From the NCBI RefSeq assembly GCF_900115435.1, contig NZ_FOWK01000009.1, positions 102,666 through 166,665 of the forward strand: a stretch of DNA of 64,000 nucleotides, written 5' to 3'. The notes below the pieces were generated by a model. That model did not search any database. It saw only the letters and a program-made list of their open reading frames with translations, and was not told the origin of the DNA. Position numbers and translations under genes: made by a program. Positions 26,235 through 35,188 of this stretch are shown piece by piece; the stretch's first letter is position 1, and every line of letters begins with the position of its first letter. Origin of the DNA: Prevotella sp. tf2-5. Its GTDB lineage: Bacteria; Bacteroidota; Bacteroidia; Bacteroidales; Bacteroidaceae.

Positions 26235-26310
26235 TGCTGCACGATGTCAGCATACTTGCGCCGCAAATCATGAGGATGGCGGCTATCGTCCAAAACTTTA
26301 TTTCTCTCAT
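26191..26310 (-). CDS. 39-aa lipoprotein signal-like ORF
   Basis: Begins at ATG 26310 and stops at TGA 26191. It encodes a lipoprotein signal (MREIKFWTIAAILMICGASM, lipobox LTSC) with Cys24, followed by only SSDDDNDNDQILQGC. This is the common start of many Bacteroidales surface lipoproteins, but here the mature part is 16 residues. It overlaps the HprK-like gene by 44 nt in a different frame. A good promoter lies at 26349-26380. It could be a true tiny lipopeptide, a precursor for the neighbouring export genes, or the scar of a lost larger gene. Confidence 0.5.
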   Translation of the reverse strand: MREIKFWTIAAILMICGASMLTSCSSDDDNDNDQILQGC

Positions 26311-26348
26311 AATGTTTACAAACACGCTTTTTATGCGCTTTTAGACCG

Positions 26349-26380
26349 CAAAGGTACGAAATATTTATGAGAACATCAAA
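26349..26380 (-). promoter_or_regulatory. promoter of the RiPP-like operon, TTTG-N20-TACCTTTG
   Basis: On the minus strand TTTG (26380-26377) and TACCTTTG (26356-26349) are 20 nt apart. The box lies 38 nt upstream of the 39-codon ORF. It would drive that ORF and the HprK/S24/PqqD/ABC genes. Confidence 0.78.
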
Positions 26381-26516
26381 AAAATAGAGTAACTTTATGA
26401 CATTCGACTTGTAACCTGTGAGCACAGATTATGCGGATTCAAATGTCACTTACCCGTCCTATGACATATTCTGCAACTATGTGGAACCATATATCTTTAA
26501 AAAATCCATTGAAAGA

Positions 26517-26548
26517 TTTGCTACTTTCAGAAATAATCTTTATCTTTG
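26517..26548 (+). promoter_or_regulatory. consensus promoter with no adjacent gene, TTTG-N20-TATCTTTG
   Basis: TTTG (26517-26520) and TATCTTTG (26541-26548) are exactly 20 nt apart. The next real gene starts at 26791, about 240 nt away. The intervening region holds only ORFs of about 10 codons. It either gives the secreted-protein gene a long leader or makes a small RNA. Confidence 0.7.
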
Positions 26549-26757
26549 CACTAAGCAATAACTTAAAACAAATATAATACTATGTTCCGAATACTTACTT
26601 CCCCAAGTGGATAATACAATCATCGACAAGGGCACTTACTAGAGCAGAAACACCTTACGCTTACCTCATAAAGATACATCCCTATGAGCATATGAAAAGG
26701 AGTGAAACGCTCACCTGTCCCTAGTGTTCCAAGCATCACTGACTATGGGGAAAATAG

Positions 26758-26765
26758 TATATTTG
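26758..26765 (+). promoter_or_regulatory. -7-like box TATATTTG near the 26791 gene
   Basis: TATATTTG lies 25 nt before ATG 26791. No matching -33 TTTG is present, so this is a weaker candidate than the promoter at 26517-26548. The rest of 26381-26790 contains no other gene that I can support. Confidence 0.45.
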
Positions 26766-26790
26766 TGCTATGATTAATTAAAACCTGAAT

Positions 26791-29700
26791 ATGAAAAAGT
26801 TACTACGAAAATCGTTTTTAGCATTATTGCTGTTTACTTATGGAGCGAATGCATTGGCTGATGACTTTACTGTGGAGCGTGCAGTAAATTTGAGTCAGTT
26901 GGATTCATGGACAGACATAAGTAAGTTCCAATGGGAGGAAATCAATCAGTTCATACAGGACAACGGCGCCGAGATGGATGCCCTCAAGGAGGTCTTCCGC
27001 GACCCTGCTCCAAAGGATACCGTGGGCTTCTACAAGCAGATCTTCGACGCCCGCGACAACCAGTACATCGTCTTGCGTCTGGACAAGGCTCAGGGCAACC
27101 GGCCTTTCCACGTCCGCGTGACCTGCATCAAGAGCACCACAGACCCCTCGCTGAACAACACGAAGGTGTTTTCCGCCAATAACTATGCCTACATCATGCC
27201 GCCCATCACCGAGAACCAGATTGAGGTGAAGATATGGCCGCAGGGTCAGGGTGAGGAGACGGCGAAGACCTTCACCTTCAAGAGCCACAGCTACGGTTCG
27301 GCCTCCGTGCGTTCGGTGATGCTCGACAAGAGCCGCATCGTCGATGGCGACTATACCCTGCAGCTGATTCGCTACAACAGCGACACACAGTTGAGCGACA
27401 CGGCCTACATTAAGAACATGGTGGTGGACAAGCTCTACACCTTCTACGACTACGACGGCGGCGACCTGGTTGAAGCCTATCTGATGGCTGACAATTTCAA
27501 GCGCATCAAGCTCAACCACGAATGGTGGGCCAGGGACGCCGTGACCCATGTGAGTGACAACACAGTGTCGGTGTCGACGGGTGCGAGTATGCCTTATAAC
27601 AAGCACAAGCATCTGGAAGCACCGAACCCCACCTATTTGGATTCGCGACTCTTCTCGTATCACGACACACTGTGGGTGCATCTCTTCTGTGATAACGAGC
27701 CTTATTACGATACGGACGACCTGACAATGAACGCCGTGCGCTCCGACACAATCAACACGCCGATTGGTGAGCAACTGCTCAAGTGGGGCAAGGATCCCAT
27801 GACGGGCCGTCTGTATGTGCTCACTGAAGGCGAGCCCGCCACCATAGAGTGCTACCGCGACGGCTTCCTGCCGAAGCTCTGCATGTATCCCGGCTCATAC
27901 AACCATGCGACGGGCATCATCGACAGCGACAGGGAGGAGGTGGACATCTTCCTGGAGAGCATCCCCGAACCCGTCACTTCGCCCAGGGTGACCTCGTCGA
28001 TACTCTCGACGCTGACGCCTACGCTCGACCGTCGCGGCGACTTCTACGTGAGCAGCATACAATCTTCGGACATCCTGCCCGTTCAGACCACCGAGACGGT
28101 TTACTACGACGAGTATGCCTCACACAAGGACACGATGAAGCTGGCAGACGACAAGATGTATTATCGCTTCGCCCGGATGGAGGTGGCCATCGTCGCACCC
28201 AAAACCTATGAAACCTCCGCTGCCATCACACTCATGAAGGCGAAGAACGATGCCGAGGAGAACGCCATCCTCAATGATAACCTCTCCGGCGACACGAGGC
28301 CTATCACCAGCCCACTCTTCGACTACAAATACTGGATCACGAGGTTTAATCTGAACGGATATCTCGACATCAACACCTCAGGCCGTCCCGCTGTTGCCTT
28401 TGCCGGCGACTCAGTGCGGGTTCTGCCCATCCTCTACAACAAGTATCTCGACCTGGAAAAGATGAAGGCTGACGCCCTCGCTAACGCTGCGGAGCGCCTC
28501 CAGGGAGACGAAGCGCAAAAGGCGGCAGAAGACTGGACGAAAGAAATGGCGCCAGCCGCCTATCCTCAGTTGACCTTCAACGTTCCCATGAAGAAGCCGT
28601 TCTACGCCCGCATCGGTCTCGAACTCGATTTCTTCAAGACCAAGAAGCTTCAGACGACGCTGACCCTCGGCGTCGGCACCGAAGAAAAGTACGACTTAAT
28701 CGAAACAAGGAGCAGATGCTGGCCTAACGAGATGGAATCGAGCAAGTTGCAGTTGAAAAAGGCCGGTGAATACGATTTCGAAAATCAAGACTTATCGGCC
28801 GACCTGGTGTTTCTGCAGAGAGGGTCTGCTAGAGATGAGATATCGAGACCCGTGGGCGACCTGCAGTATAGTGCCTATGCGGAGTTGTATAGTAAGTTCT
28901 CCCTTCCGCTGTCGTTGGAGGGCAACGACTGGAAACACTGGTTCCGCGGCATGAAGTACGTCGATGAGGTCGGCTTGCGTGCAGAGGCTACGGCGAGTGC
29001 TAACTTCACCCTCGATTTCAGAGAATTGCTCCAAACCCTCAGCAAAATAAAGGGCATGCCCGATATTGTCAAGAAATTTAATGCTATAGCGAATCTACCG
29101 AAGGTGAAAGATCTCGTCGACTTTTTCGTTCCGAGGGTGCAAACCCACGCAGCCGTGAATGTCAGTGTTAACACGGGGCTCTATTCTTTCCAAAACACGC
29201 TGAATCTCCCCGACCCGCTGAAGAACCACGCCTTGGCCTTCAAGTTCTTCGGCCAGGCAAGCATCAACGGCTCCACCGGGACCGAAGTACCATATATCGT
29301 GGCGGTGCCGGCTGCTATTCCTTTTCCCACCCTGATTCCAGTATTTGGCGACGTTGGTTTCGAACTGAAGGCGGGTGCCGGCGCTGGCTTCAAGTATGCC
29401 CTAGGCTCCCGATTGGATTTCCAGAACGAATTCTCGGGCAGTGCCTGGAACTGGTTTGCCAACGCAAGTGCCAAATACTGGGTGAAGCTTTTCTTCTGGA
29501 AAGTACACCAACAGAGTTATGGTTGGGAAGGTGGCAATGAGCATCTCCTCACGCCGACAGACTTCTCGAACCCCTTCCACAAGAATTTTGCCTACTACCT
29601 AAGCGATGATGTCGATCCCGACAATAATCAGGCTCGCGCCGCCGCTCTTCCAGGCGATGCAGTAAGCAGTCAAGCCGACATAGAAATGCCGGTGAAGTTC

Positions 29701-31929
29701 ATCTCAGGCGGTGAGAACATCATCTATCAGGGCAACCAGGGCGATCCCGATGACCCAAACAAGACGACGGTTGAGGTGGCCTCTCTGGGCAACCCCTCCA
29801 TCATCTCCGACTGGCGTACGGGCGGATGCAGCGACTACGATGCAGCCTCAGTGCCCGGTCTTGACCTGGCGGTGATGGAGCAGGCTACTGCGACAGTCAC
29901 CAAGGAGCAACTCGAGGATTCGCTGACGCTTGACGTGACGGTGAACCAGGTCAGCCGCGTCTATGACCTCTACTACACCAAGAAGACCTCCGGCACCAAG
30001 TGGTACCAGCCCAAGCCTATCTACAGTTCTCCCGAGACCGCTTCCTACAGGCCGCGTCTGGCTATGGCCGACGATGGCAAGGCTATAGTCATCTGGCAGG
30101 AGGGCACCATAAAGAAGGGCAGCTGGGTGCAGGAAGGAGACACCGTGCAGCTGTCCGACCTCATGATGAACGGCCATCTGATGATGTCGCGCTTCGACGG
30201 CAATGAGACATGGTCGGAGCCCGTGAAGCTGGTGGAGCTCAACGAGGACTTCTGCCTGAAGGACTACCGCGTCGCCTACGACGGCACTTCGGCCTTCATC
30301 GTGGCGCGCAGAAGTATCTCCAGCGTTCAGTATGAGAACGTCGGCATCATGGTGGACGGCAATAATATAGTTACGACGCAGACCATGGACGACATCGTAG
30401 GGGCCGTGGGCATGCACCGTGTGGGCGACTACAACTTGGTGAGCTGGATGACGATAGCTGACAGCACCAAGAACGAGATGTGCGTACGCATCAAGAGCTT
30501 CGGCATTGACGGTAAGGAAAAGAAAGGCATCAACTCCTCACTCATCATGAGCGGCTCCAACATCGACGAGTTCGTCATAGTACCCGACATGGAAGCCAAG
30601 TCGCTGAACAATGTGGCGCTGCTATGGCGTGAACAGGTTCTCGAAAACGACACCGTGCGTATGTGTATCCGTGCTTCGCGTCTGGTGCCCAACCAAGACG
30701 GCAGCTTCCATCTGGGTACACCTGTCACCGCTGTGCAGACGGAGGCGAACGGCATCATCCACAAGTTCGATGGCTACATGACCAAGGAGAAGATTGACGT
30801 ATGCTTTGTGGGAACCGACCAGGAGGGCAACACCCAGCTCAACCGCAAAGCGGTTTACTTCGGCAACGCCTTTGGCTACACCGTTGACTTCGACCCGCAA
30901 GAGAACCAGGGCTTCCAGAGCCACAAGGATTTGATCACGCTGCTCGTCACCGTCACCAACTACGGCACCTCGACCATCAAGAACTGTGTGCTGAAAGTGG
31001 GCAATGACAAGACCTATCCGCTCAATATGACCGTCGCTGCCGGCCAATCCGTACCGGAGCGTGTTAATATACCTTATACTATGGGCGCCGGCATTGACAC
31101 CAAAATGACGGTGGAGTACGACGATGTGCTCGGTCTCAACGACAAGGAGGAGATATCTAATAGTTCATCCAGGGCAATGGCTGAAGCAGGTCAGCGTGGG
31201 GAGAACATCCGCGAGCAGAACACTGCCCTATTCTTCCCCTACAAACCGAAGCTGAAGTGCTTCGTGGTGGCTCAGAAGGTAGACAAGAACGGCGACAACT
31301 ACATCACCATCTGCGTGCGCAACTACTCCCGCCGCCGCCTGCCGAAGAACTTTGCCATCATCGTGGGCCTGAAGGAAACGTCCTACGGCTCGATTGTTTA
31401 CACCACGAAGGGCAACGACCACATCAAGTACGAGACCAAGACGCTGCTCTGCAACTTGGAAGACACCAACAAGGGCGACGGCTACATGTACGACTGCGGC
31501 AGCTACCGGGCTGGCTACGTCACGCTCAAGGTGCCCGGTGTCACCGAGAAGGAGAAGATGTATGTCGGCGCCACGCTGGGCTACAAAATCCCGCTCATAG
31601 ACCAATACGTGGGTCTTAGGGGAGGCACCTTCTGCGGTAGCGACAACAGCGGCGTGGTAACGCTCAGTCCCTCGTCCCAGGTGGTGTCTGTGCAGCACGT
31701 CTTCAGCAACGGCGACAAGGCCTCCCGGATGCACGTTAGCCGCAGCGGCGACCATCTGGTGGTGAGCGGCGTAAGAACTGGTGAGAATGTACGTCTCTAC
31801 CAAGCCAACGGCACCGTGCTGGCTCGCAAGACAGCCGGAGAGGACGGCAAGGCAGTCTTCCCCATGATGCAGCACCGCGGGGTTGTGCTGATTTCGTCCG
31901 GCGACGAGACGGTGAAGTTTGCGTATTGA
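26791..31929 (+). CDS. very large secreted protein (1712 aa)
   Basis: Starts at ATG 26791 with a signal peptide (MKKLLRKSFLALLLFTYGANALA). There is no recognised catalytic domain. Central parts are strand-rich. Residues about 1050-1380 look like a repeat or propeller-like fold (RPRLAMADDGKAIVIWQEG, AYDGTSAFIVARRS). Residues about 1385-1450 resemble a CARDB-type adhesion module (LITLLVTVTNYGTSTIKNCVLKVGN). The end VRLYQANGTVLARKTAGEDGKAVFPMMQHRGVVLISSGDETVKFAY resembles a type IX secretion C-terminal domain. Codon use is GC-rich (many CGC, GGC, CTC) compared with most neighbours. It forms an operon with the next gene (26-nt gap) and a 59-aa peptide. Probably a surface or secreted adhesin-like protein. 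Confidence 0.78.
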   Translation: MKKLLRKSFLALLLFTYGANALADDFTVERAVNLSQLDSWTDISKFQWEEINQFIQDNGAEMDALKEVFRDPAPKDTVGFYKQIFDARDNQYIVLRLDKAQGNRPFHVRVTCIKSTTDPSLNNTKVFSANNYAYIMPPITENQIEVKIWPQGQGEETAKTFTFKSHSYGSASVRSVMLDKSRIVDGDYTLQLIRYNSDTQLSDTAYIKNMVVDKLYTFYDYDGGDLVEAYLMADNFKRIKLNHEWWARDAVTHVSDNTVSVSTGASMPYNKHKHLEAPNPTYLDSRLFSYHDTLWVHLFCDNEPYYDTDDLTMNAVRSDTINTPIGEQLLKWGKDPMTGRLYVLTEGEPATIECYRDGFLPKLCMYPGSYNHATGIIDSDREEVDIFLESIPEPVTSPRVTSSILSTLTPTLDRRGDFYVSSIQSSDILPVQTTETVYYDEYASHKDTMKLADDKMYYRFARMEVAIVAPKTYETSAAITLMKAKNDAEENAILNDNLSGDTRPITSPLFDYKYWITRFNLNGYLDINTSGRPAVAFAGDSVRVLPILYNKYLDLEKMKADALANAAERLQGDEAQKAAEDWTKEMAPAAYPQLTFNVPMKKPFYARIGLELDFFKTKKLQTTLTLGVGTEEKYDLIETRSRCWPNEMESSKLQLKKAGEYDFENQDLSADLVFLQRGSARDEISRPVGDLQYSAYAELYSKFSLPLSLEGNDWKHWFRGMKYVDEVGLRAEATASANFTLDFRELLQTLSKIKGMPDIVKKFNAIANLPKVKDLVDFFVPRVQTHAAVNVSVNTGLYSFQNTLNLPDPLKNHALAFKFFGQASINGSTGTEVPYIVAVPAAIPFPTLIPVFGDVGFELKAGAGAGFKYALGSRLDFQNEFSGSAWNWFANASAKYWVKLFFWKVHQQSYGWEGGNEHLLTPTDFSNPFHKNFAYYLSDDVDPDNNQARAAALPGDAVSSQADIEMPVKFISGGENIIYQGNQGDPDDPNKTTVEVASLGNPSIISDWRTGGCSDYDAASVPGLDLAVMEQATATVTKEQLEDSLTLDVTVNQVSRVYDLYYTKKTSGTKWYQPKPIYSSPETASYRPRLAMADDGKAIVIWQEGTIKKGSWVQEGDTVQLSDLMMNGHLMMSRFDGNETWSEPVKLVELNEDFCLKDYRVAYDGTSAFIVARRSISSVQYENVGIMVDGNNIVTTQTMDDIVGAVGMHRVGDYNLVSWMTIADSTKNEMCVRIKSFGIDGKEKKGINSSLIMSGSNIDEFVIVPDMEAKSLNNVALLWREQVLENDTVRMCIRASRLVPNQDGSFHLGTPVTAVQTEANGIIHKFDGYMTKEKIDVCFVGTDQEGNTQLNRKAVYFGNAFGYTVDFDPQENQGFQSHKDLITLLVTVTNYGTSTIKNCVLKVGNDKTYPLNMTVAAGQSVPERVNIPYTMGAGIDTKMTVEYDDVLGLNDKEEISNSSSRAMAEAGQRGENIREQNTALFFPYKPKLKCFVVAQKVDKNGDNYITICVRNYSRRRLPKNFAIIVGLKETSYGSIVYTTKGNDHIKYETKTLLCNLEDTNKGDGYMYDCGSYRAGYVTLKVPGVTEKEKMYVGATLGYKIPLIDQYVGLRGGTFCGSDNSGVVTLSPSSQVVSVQHVFSNGDKASRMHVSRSGDHLVVSGVRTGENVRLYQANGTVLARKTAGEDGKAVFPMMQHRGVVLISSGDETVKFAY

Positions 31930-31955
31930 TAAAGGATAATTGAAACCTGATAATT

Positions 31956-34325
31956 ATGAAAAAGATTATATTGACATTTTTAATGACAGCTTTGGCGTTT
32001 GTGTCGGTCGGAGCGGTGGACATCACCGACCCCAATCTGATCTGGGACGGCAAGAAGACAGAGGATTTCAAAGCGTATAATGACACCAAGACCATCTACA
32101 TTTATACGCCCGGCCAGTTCATTGCCCTCCACCACAAGGCGGAGGACTTTGAGAACGGACACCACAGTTACGACGATTGGACCATCTACCTGATGAACGA
32201 CATCGACCTGAACAACCACAACATCCAGCCCTGGACCATCGGCTGGACTGACAGCCACCGCTTTGCCGGCCGCTTTGACGGGCAGGGCCACACCATCAAG
32301 AATATCTATATCGACGGCGGCGTGGACAACCGCGGACTCTTCGGATGGATATGCGGCGGTGATATTGTGAACCTCAGGTTGGAGAATGTCGTCATCAAGG
32401 CCGGCGACGGCGGTAACGAGCATGTGGGTGCCCTCTGTGGCAGGATGGATAACCACAGTCTCATCTCCCACTGCGCAGTGGTCAACTGCACGGTGAAGGC
32501 GATGGATGTCAACGACGGCGATGAGATTGGCACTTTCTGCGGCTATGTGGCCAACGACTGTAACGAGATTGAATATTGCTACACCGACGGCTCCGTGGAG
32601 GGCAGAAGCCAGATAGGCGGCATCGTGGGCAAGATGGAGAGCGGCGGCGACGGCTCCAGTGTGCAACACTGCTACTTCAACGGTAAGGTCATCGGTCACG
32701 ACAAAGACTACCGCTACATTGTCGGTGAGATTAACGGACAAAAGGTGGCTAATTGCTTCTATCTTAATCGCCACGACGGCGTCGATGGTGGCGGCGGCAC
32801 GGCATGCACGGAGGAGGAGCTGAAAGCGCCCATGCTCTTCGGCGAAAACGATGCCGAGTGGGTCTATCCTATTAACGGTTATCCCGAGCTGAAGGTGTTC
32901 TTGCGCTATAATCCAGGCGACTCGTTCTACACGACGAATGTGGGCCACATAGACAATTACGAGGCTATCGACCTCCCTGGCTACCTCAGTGTGAGAAGCA
33001 AGACGGAGGTGGAGAGGATGAAGTATGTGGAAGAAGACATTATCAAATGGACGGAGGTCACCTCTGCCAACGTAGTCCTAGAGAAAGTCATCGGTGCTGC
33101 GGCCTACGACGACTTTATCGTCAACAGCAACCAGCAATCCTATTTCAGCCCTATTACGCTCACCAACACCGCTCTCGGCGCCAACGCTTTCGAAAAACTT
33201 AGAGCAGTGAATGGAGTGTCGCTTCCTGAAACAATCGACAGCATCGCCTTTCCGCAGCGCCACGAGGTGCAGCATACCATTGTGCTCAGCAACGACCTCT
33301 CTGGATGCGCCGTGAAGGACAATGCCCTCTACGACATGAATCACCGCTACCTGCTCACGGCGGTTAAGGCACCGGCCACTCTGACCATTCATCAGGAATT
33401 TGCCGATAGCATTGCAGACTATGCCTTTGAGAATATGAAGGATCTGAAGACGCTCTATGTGGACACTTGGGTAGAGGCAGGTCTCGAGGTGGACGACGGT
33501 GAGAACCGCCCGCCAGTCCTTAAACTGAAGGGCGGACATGCATTCGACGGCTGTCCGGAAGAGCTCGACATATTTATCAAGGACGGCACCCAGTATCAGC
33601 TCTTCCTCGGCTATCAGGCCTCCGGCGGCTACGGCTACAGCAATGCCGACTATTGGAACCTGTTCTACTCCGACTATCAGGACGTCCCCAACCACATGTT
33701 TACATACTTCCCCATCAATCGTAACGAGGGCGGCATGTCCACCATGATACTGGGCTATCCAGTGGAACTGCCTGAGGGAGTAACAGCATGGTGGGCCTCC
33801 TCACTCAGCAACGGCAATGTCAATCTGCAGAAATTAGGCACACAGATAGTACCCGCGTTGACCCCTGTGCTGCTCACCTATGAGGGCACCGGACCACTCT
33901 ATCTCTCACACTATGAAGGCGACAATCCAGGCGCTGCAACCGATTATGAAAACAATCTCTTCAAGGGCAGCGTTGATCCAGGTGGCCACAATATGACATC
34001 ATCCGAACTGATGAGTAACTTCTTCACGTTAGGCCGCCCTGCAGGCGACGACAGCTACAATAAACTGGGCTTCTATCAATATCACCCCAAGAACAACATA
34101 CTGCCCGCTTATGTCGCCTGGCTTGCCAACAATGACATACCTTCAGAAATGCGGTTGCTGGCTAATTTCAACGACGATGCCACACTGATTAACAACAGCA
34201 CGCTTAAGCCATCACTCAACGGCGAGAAGCAAGTGTACACCATGCAGGGCATTCGCATCGACCCGTCAACCATGCGCAAAGGTAACATGTATATCGTGAA
34301 TGGCAAATTGGTAATCAATCGATAA
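31956..34325 (+). CDS. secreted GLUG-repeat protein (789 aa)
   Basis: Signal peptide MKKIILTFLMTALAFVSVGA. The N-terminal third shows GLUG-type repeats: IQPWTIGWTDSHRFAGRFDGQGHTIKNIYI, NRGLFGWICGGDIVNLRLENVVI, EHVGALCGRM, SQIGGIVGKMESGG. The middle part has BspA-like LRR features (ADSIADYAFENMKDLKTLYVD). The end (YTMQGIRIDPSTMRKGNMYIVNGKLVINR) matches the short C-terminal signal I recall from many Prevotella secreted proteins. Likely exported to the surface with the 1712-residue neighbour. The leader before its ATG (AAACCTGATAATT) resembles that of the first gene (AAACCTGAAT), pointing to a shared ribosome-binding context. Confidence 0.8.
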   Translation: MKKIILTFLMTALAFVSVGAVDITDPNLIWDGKKTEDFKAYNDTKTIYIYTPGQFIALHHKAEDFENGHHSYDDWTIYLMNDIDLNNHNIQPWTIGWTDSHRFAGRFDGQGHTIKNIYIDGGVDNRGLFGWICGGDIVNLRLENVVIKAGDGGNEHVGALCGRMDNHSLISHCAVVNCTVKAMDVNDGDEIGTFCGYVANDCNEIEYCYTDGSVEGRSQIGGIVGKMESGGDGSSVQHCYFNGKVIGHDKDYRYIVGEINGQKVANCFYLNRHDGVDGGGGTACTEEELKAPMLFGENDAEWVYPINGYPELKVFLRYNPGDSFYTTNVGHIDNYEAIDLPGYLSVRSKTEVERMKYVEEDIIKWTEVTSANVVLEKVIGAAAYDDFIVNSNQQSYFSPITLTNTALGANAFEKLRAVNGVSLPETIDSIAFPQRHEVQHTIVLSNDLSGCAVKDNALYDMNHRYLLTAVKAPATLTIHQEFADSIADYAFENMKDLKTLYVDTWVEAGLEVDDGENRPPVLKLKGGHAFDGCPEELDIFIKDGTQYQLFLGYQASGGYGYSNADYWNLFYSDYQDVPNHMFTYFPINRNEGGMSTMILGYPVELPEGVTAWWASSLSNGNVNLQKLGTQIVPALTPVLLTYEGTGPLYLSHYEGDNPGAATDYENNLFKGSVDPGGHNMTSSELMSNFFTLGRPAGDDSYNKLGFYQYHPKNNILPAYVAWLANNDIPSEMRLLANFNDDATLINNSTLKPSLNGEKQVYTMQGIRIDPSTMRKGNMYIVNGKLVINR

Positions 34326-34338
34326 AAAGACAACAGCT

Positions 34339-34518
34339 ATGAAAAAGAAAACATATATATCACCCCTCTGCAACATCGTCAACGTCCCACAGATGACATT
34401 ACTCAGTGGCTCGCCTAATACAAAAGTTCCCTACGATCCAAACATAAATACAGGCGAAGCCCTGTCACCATTTCTGGAAACAGACGAATTCATCGACATT
34501 GAAAAACTGTTGAACTGA
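34339..34518 (+). CDS. 59-aa peptide, Prevotella MKKxYxxP type
   Basis: ATG 34339 to TGA 34516-34518, 13 nt after the secreted protein. It begins MKKKTYISPLCNIVNVPQMT and then LLSGS and an acidic tail (PFLETDEFIDIEKLLN). It has no real signal peptide. Small proteins with an MKK-x-Y-x-x-P start and a central L/M-x-G/A-S motif are common in Bacteroidales next to secreted proteins, function unknown to me. A strong terminator follows 12 nt later, so it is the last gene of the operon. The LLSGS site could be a processing site; that is inference. Confidence 0.7.
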   Translation: MKKKTYISPLCNIVNVPQMTLLSGSPNTKVPYDPNINTGEALSPFLETDEFIDIEKLLN

Positions 34519-34530
34519 TAACAAACAAAA

Positions 34531-34566
34531 AAGCCCTGAAGATATTGCATCCTCAGGGCTTCTTTT
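34531..34566 (+). terminator. intrinsic terminator of the secreted-protein operon
   Basis: Nine-bp stem AAGCCCTGA/TCAGGGCTT with a 13-nt loop and trailing CTTTT. It lies 12 nt after the 59-aa peptide. Confidence 0.85.
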
Positions 34567-34907
34567 AAAGAGCACAAGGGTCACCCCCTGTGAGCACAAA
34601 CCCCAAGGCACCATCGAAGATGCCACAGCGACAGGTGAGTGACAGAAGATGTGAAGAAAATTTGGGGACTGAATGATCCAAAATAAGATACTCAGTTTTG
34701 TTCTTATTGAATAACAGTTAACAAATAACAGTTCCGATTTTCTGATTCGGTTTTCAATGATTGATTTCAGATTTCAGTAAGTCATAAGACATTGAATGCT
34801 ATGACAAATGACGGATGACAGTTAGTGAAAGTCAACCTTTCTAGTAAAAGCGTCAACGATTCCCAGGGTAGGGTGTCAACTTCTTCCGTATGGATCATGG
34901 CAGTCAC
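34567..34907. other. intergenic stretch without a recognised gene
   Basis: About 340 bases hold no convincing ORF, promoter or RNA gene. Short, loosely repeated words (ACAGTTA, ATTTCAG) are the only pattern. It leads into the inverted-repeat element that follows. Confidence 0.6.
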
Positions 34908-35148
34908 AAATCACAGATCACAGTTAAGGGTTATATCAAATATCAAATATCAGTTTATTAATTTGCAAAAAACCATGATATTAAATTTATTATATATATA
35001 TTATATATAATATATATATAATAATATATATATATAGAATATACAGCCTTTATATTGTTTGTGTCTTTCACTAAACTGATATTTGATATTTGATATAGAT
35101 TCGGCCAATCTCTCAAAACAAATAACTGTGATCTGTGATCTGTGATTG
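34908..35148. repeat. AT-cored inverted repeat built of heptamer words
   Basis: Two inverted pairs flank an AT-rich core (about 34980-35043, TATATA runs). The inner arms, 34933-34957 and 35072-35096, are perfectly complementary over 25 bp and are made of TATCAAA words. The outer arms, 34908-34926 and 35123-35148, share TAACTGTGATCTGTGAT; the right arm carries one extra TCTGTGA. Another three TGTAATC-type heptamers follow at about 35155-35178. Confidence 0.85.
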
Positions 35149-35188
35149 TTTCGCAAACTGTAATCTGTAATCTGTAATGCGAGGAGAT

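Noticed and set aside
26582..26614. Ten-codon ORFs in the leader of the 26791 gene
   Set aside because: Too short, with no composition or context to support translation.
26905..27774. Minus-strand ORF of 289 codons, and similar long ones at 31228-31875 and 31980-32948
   Set aside because: All lie opposite the two secreted-protein genes, whose GC-ending codons produce long open antisense frames. They lack signals or motifs.
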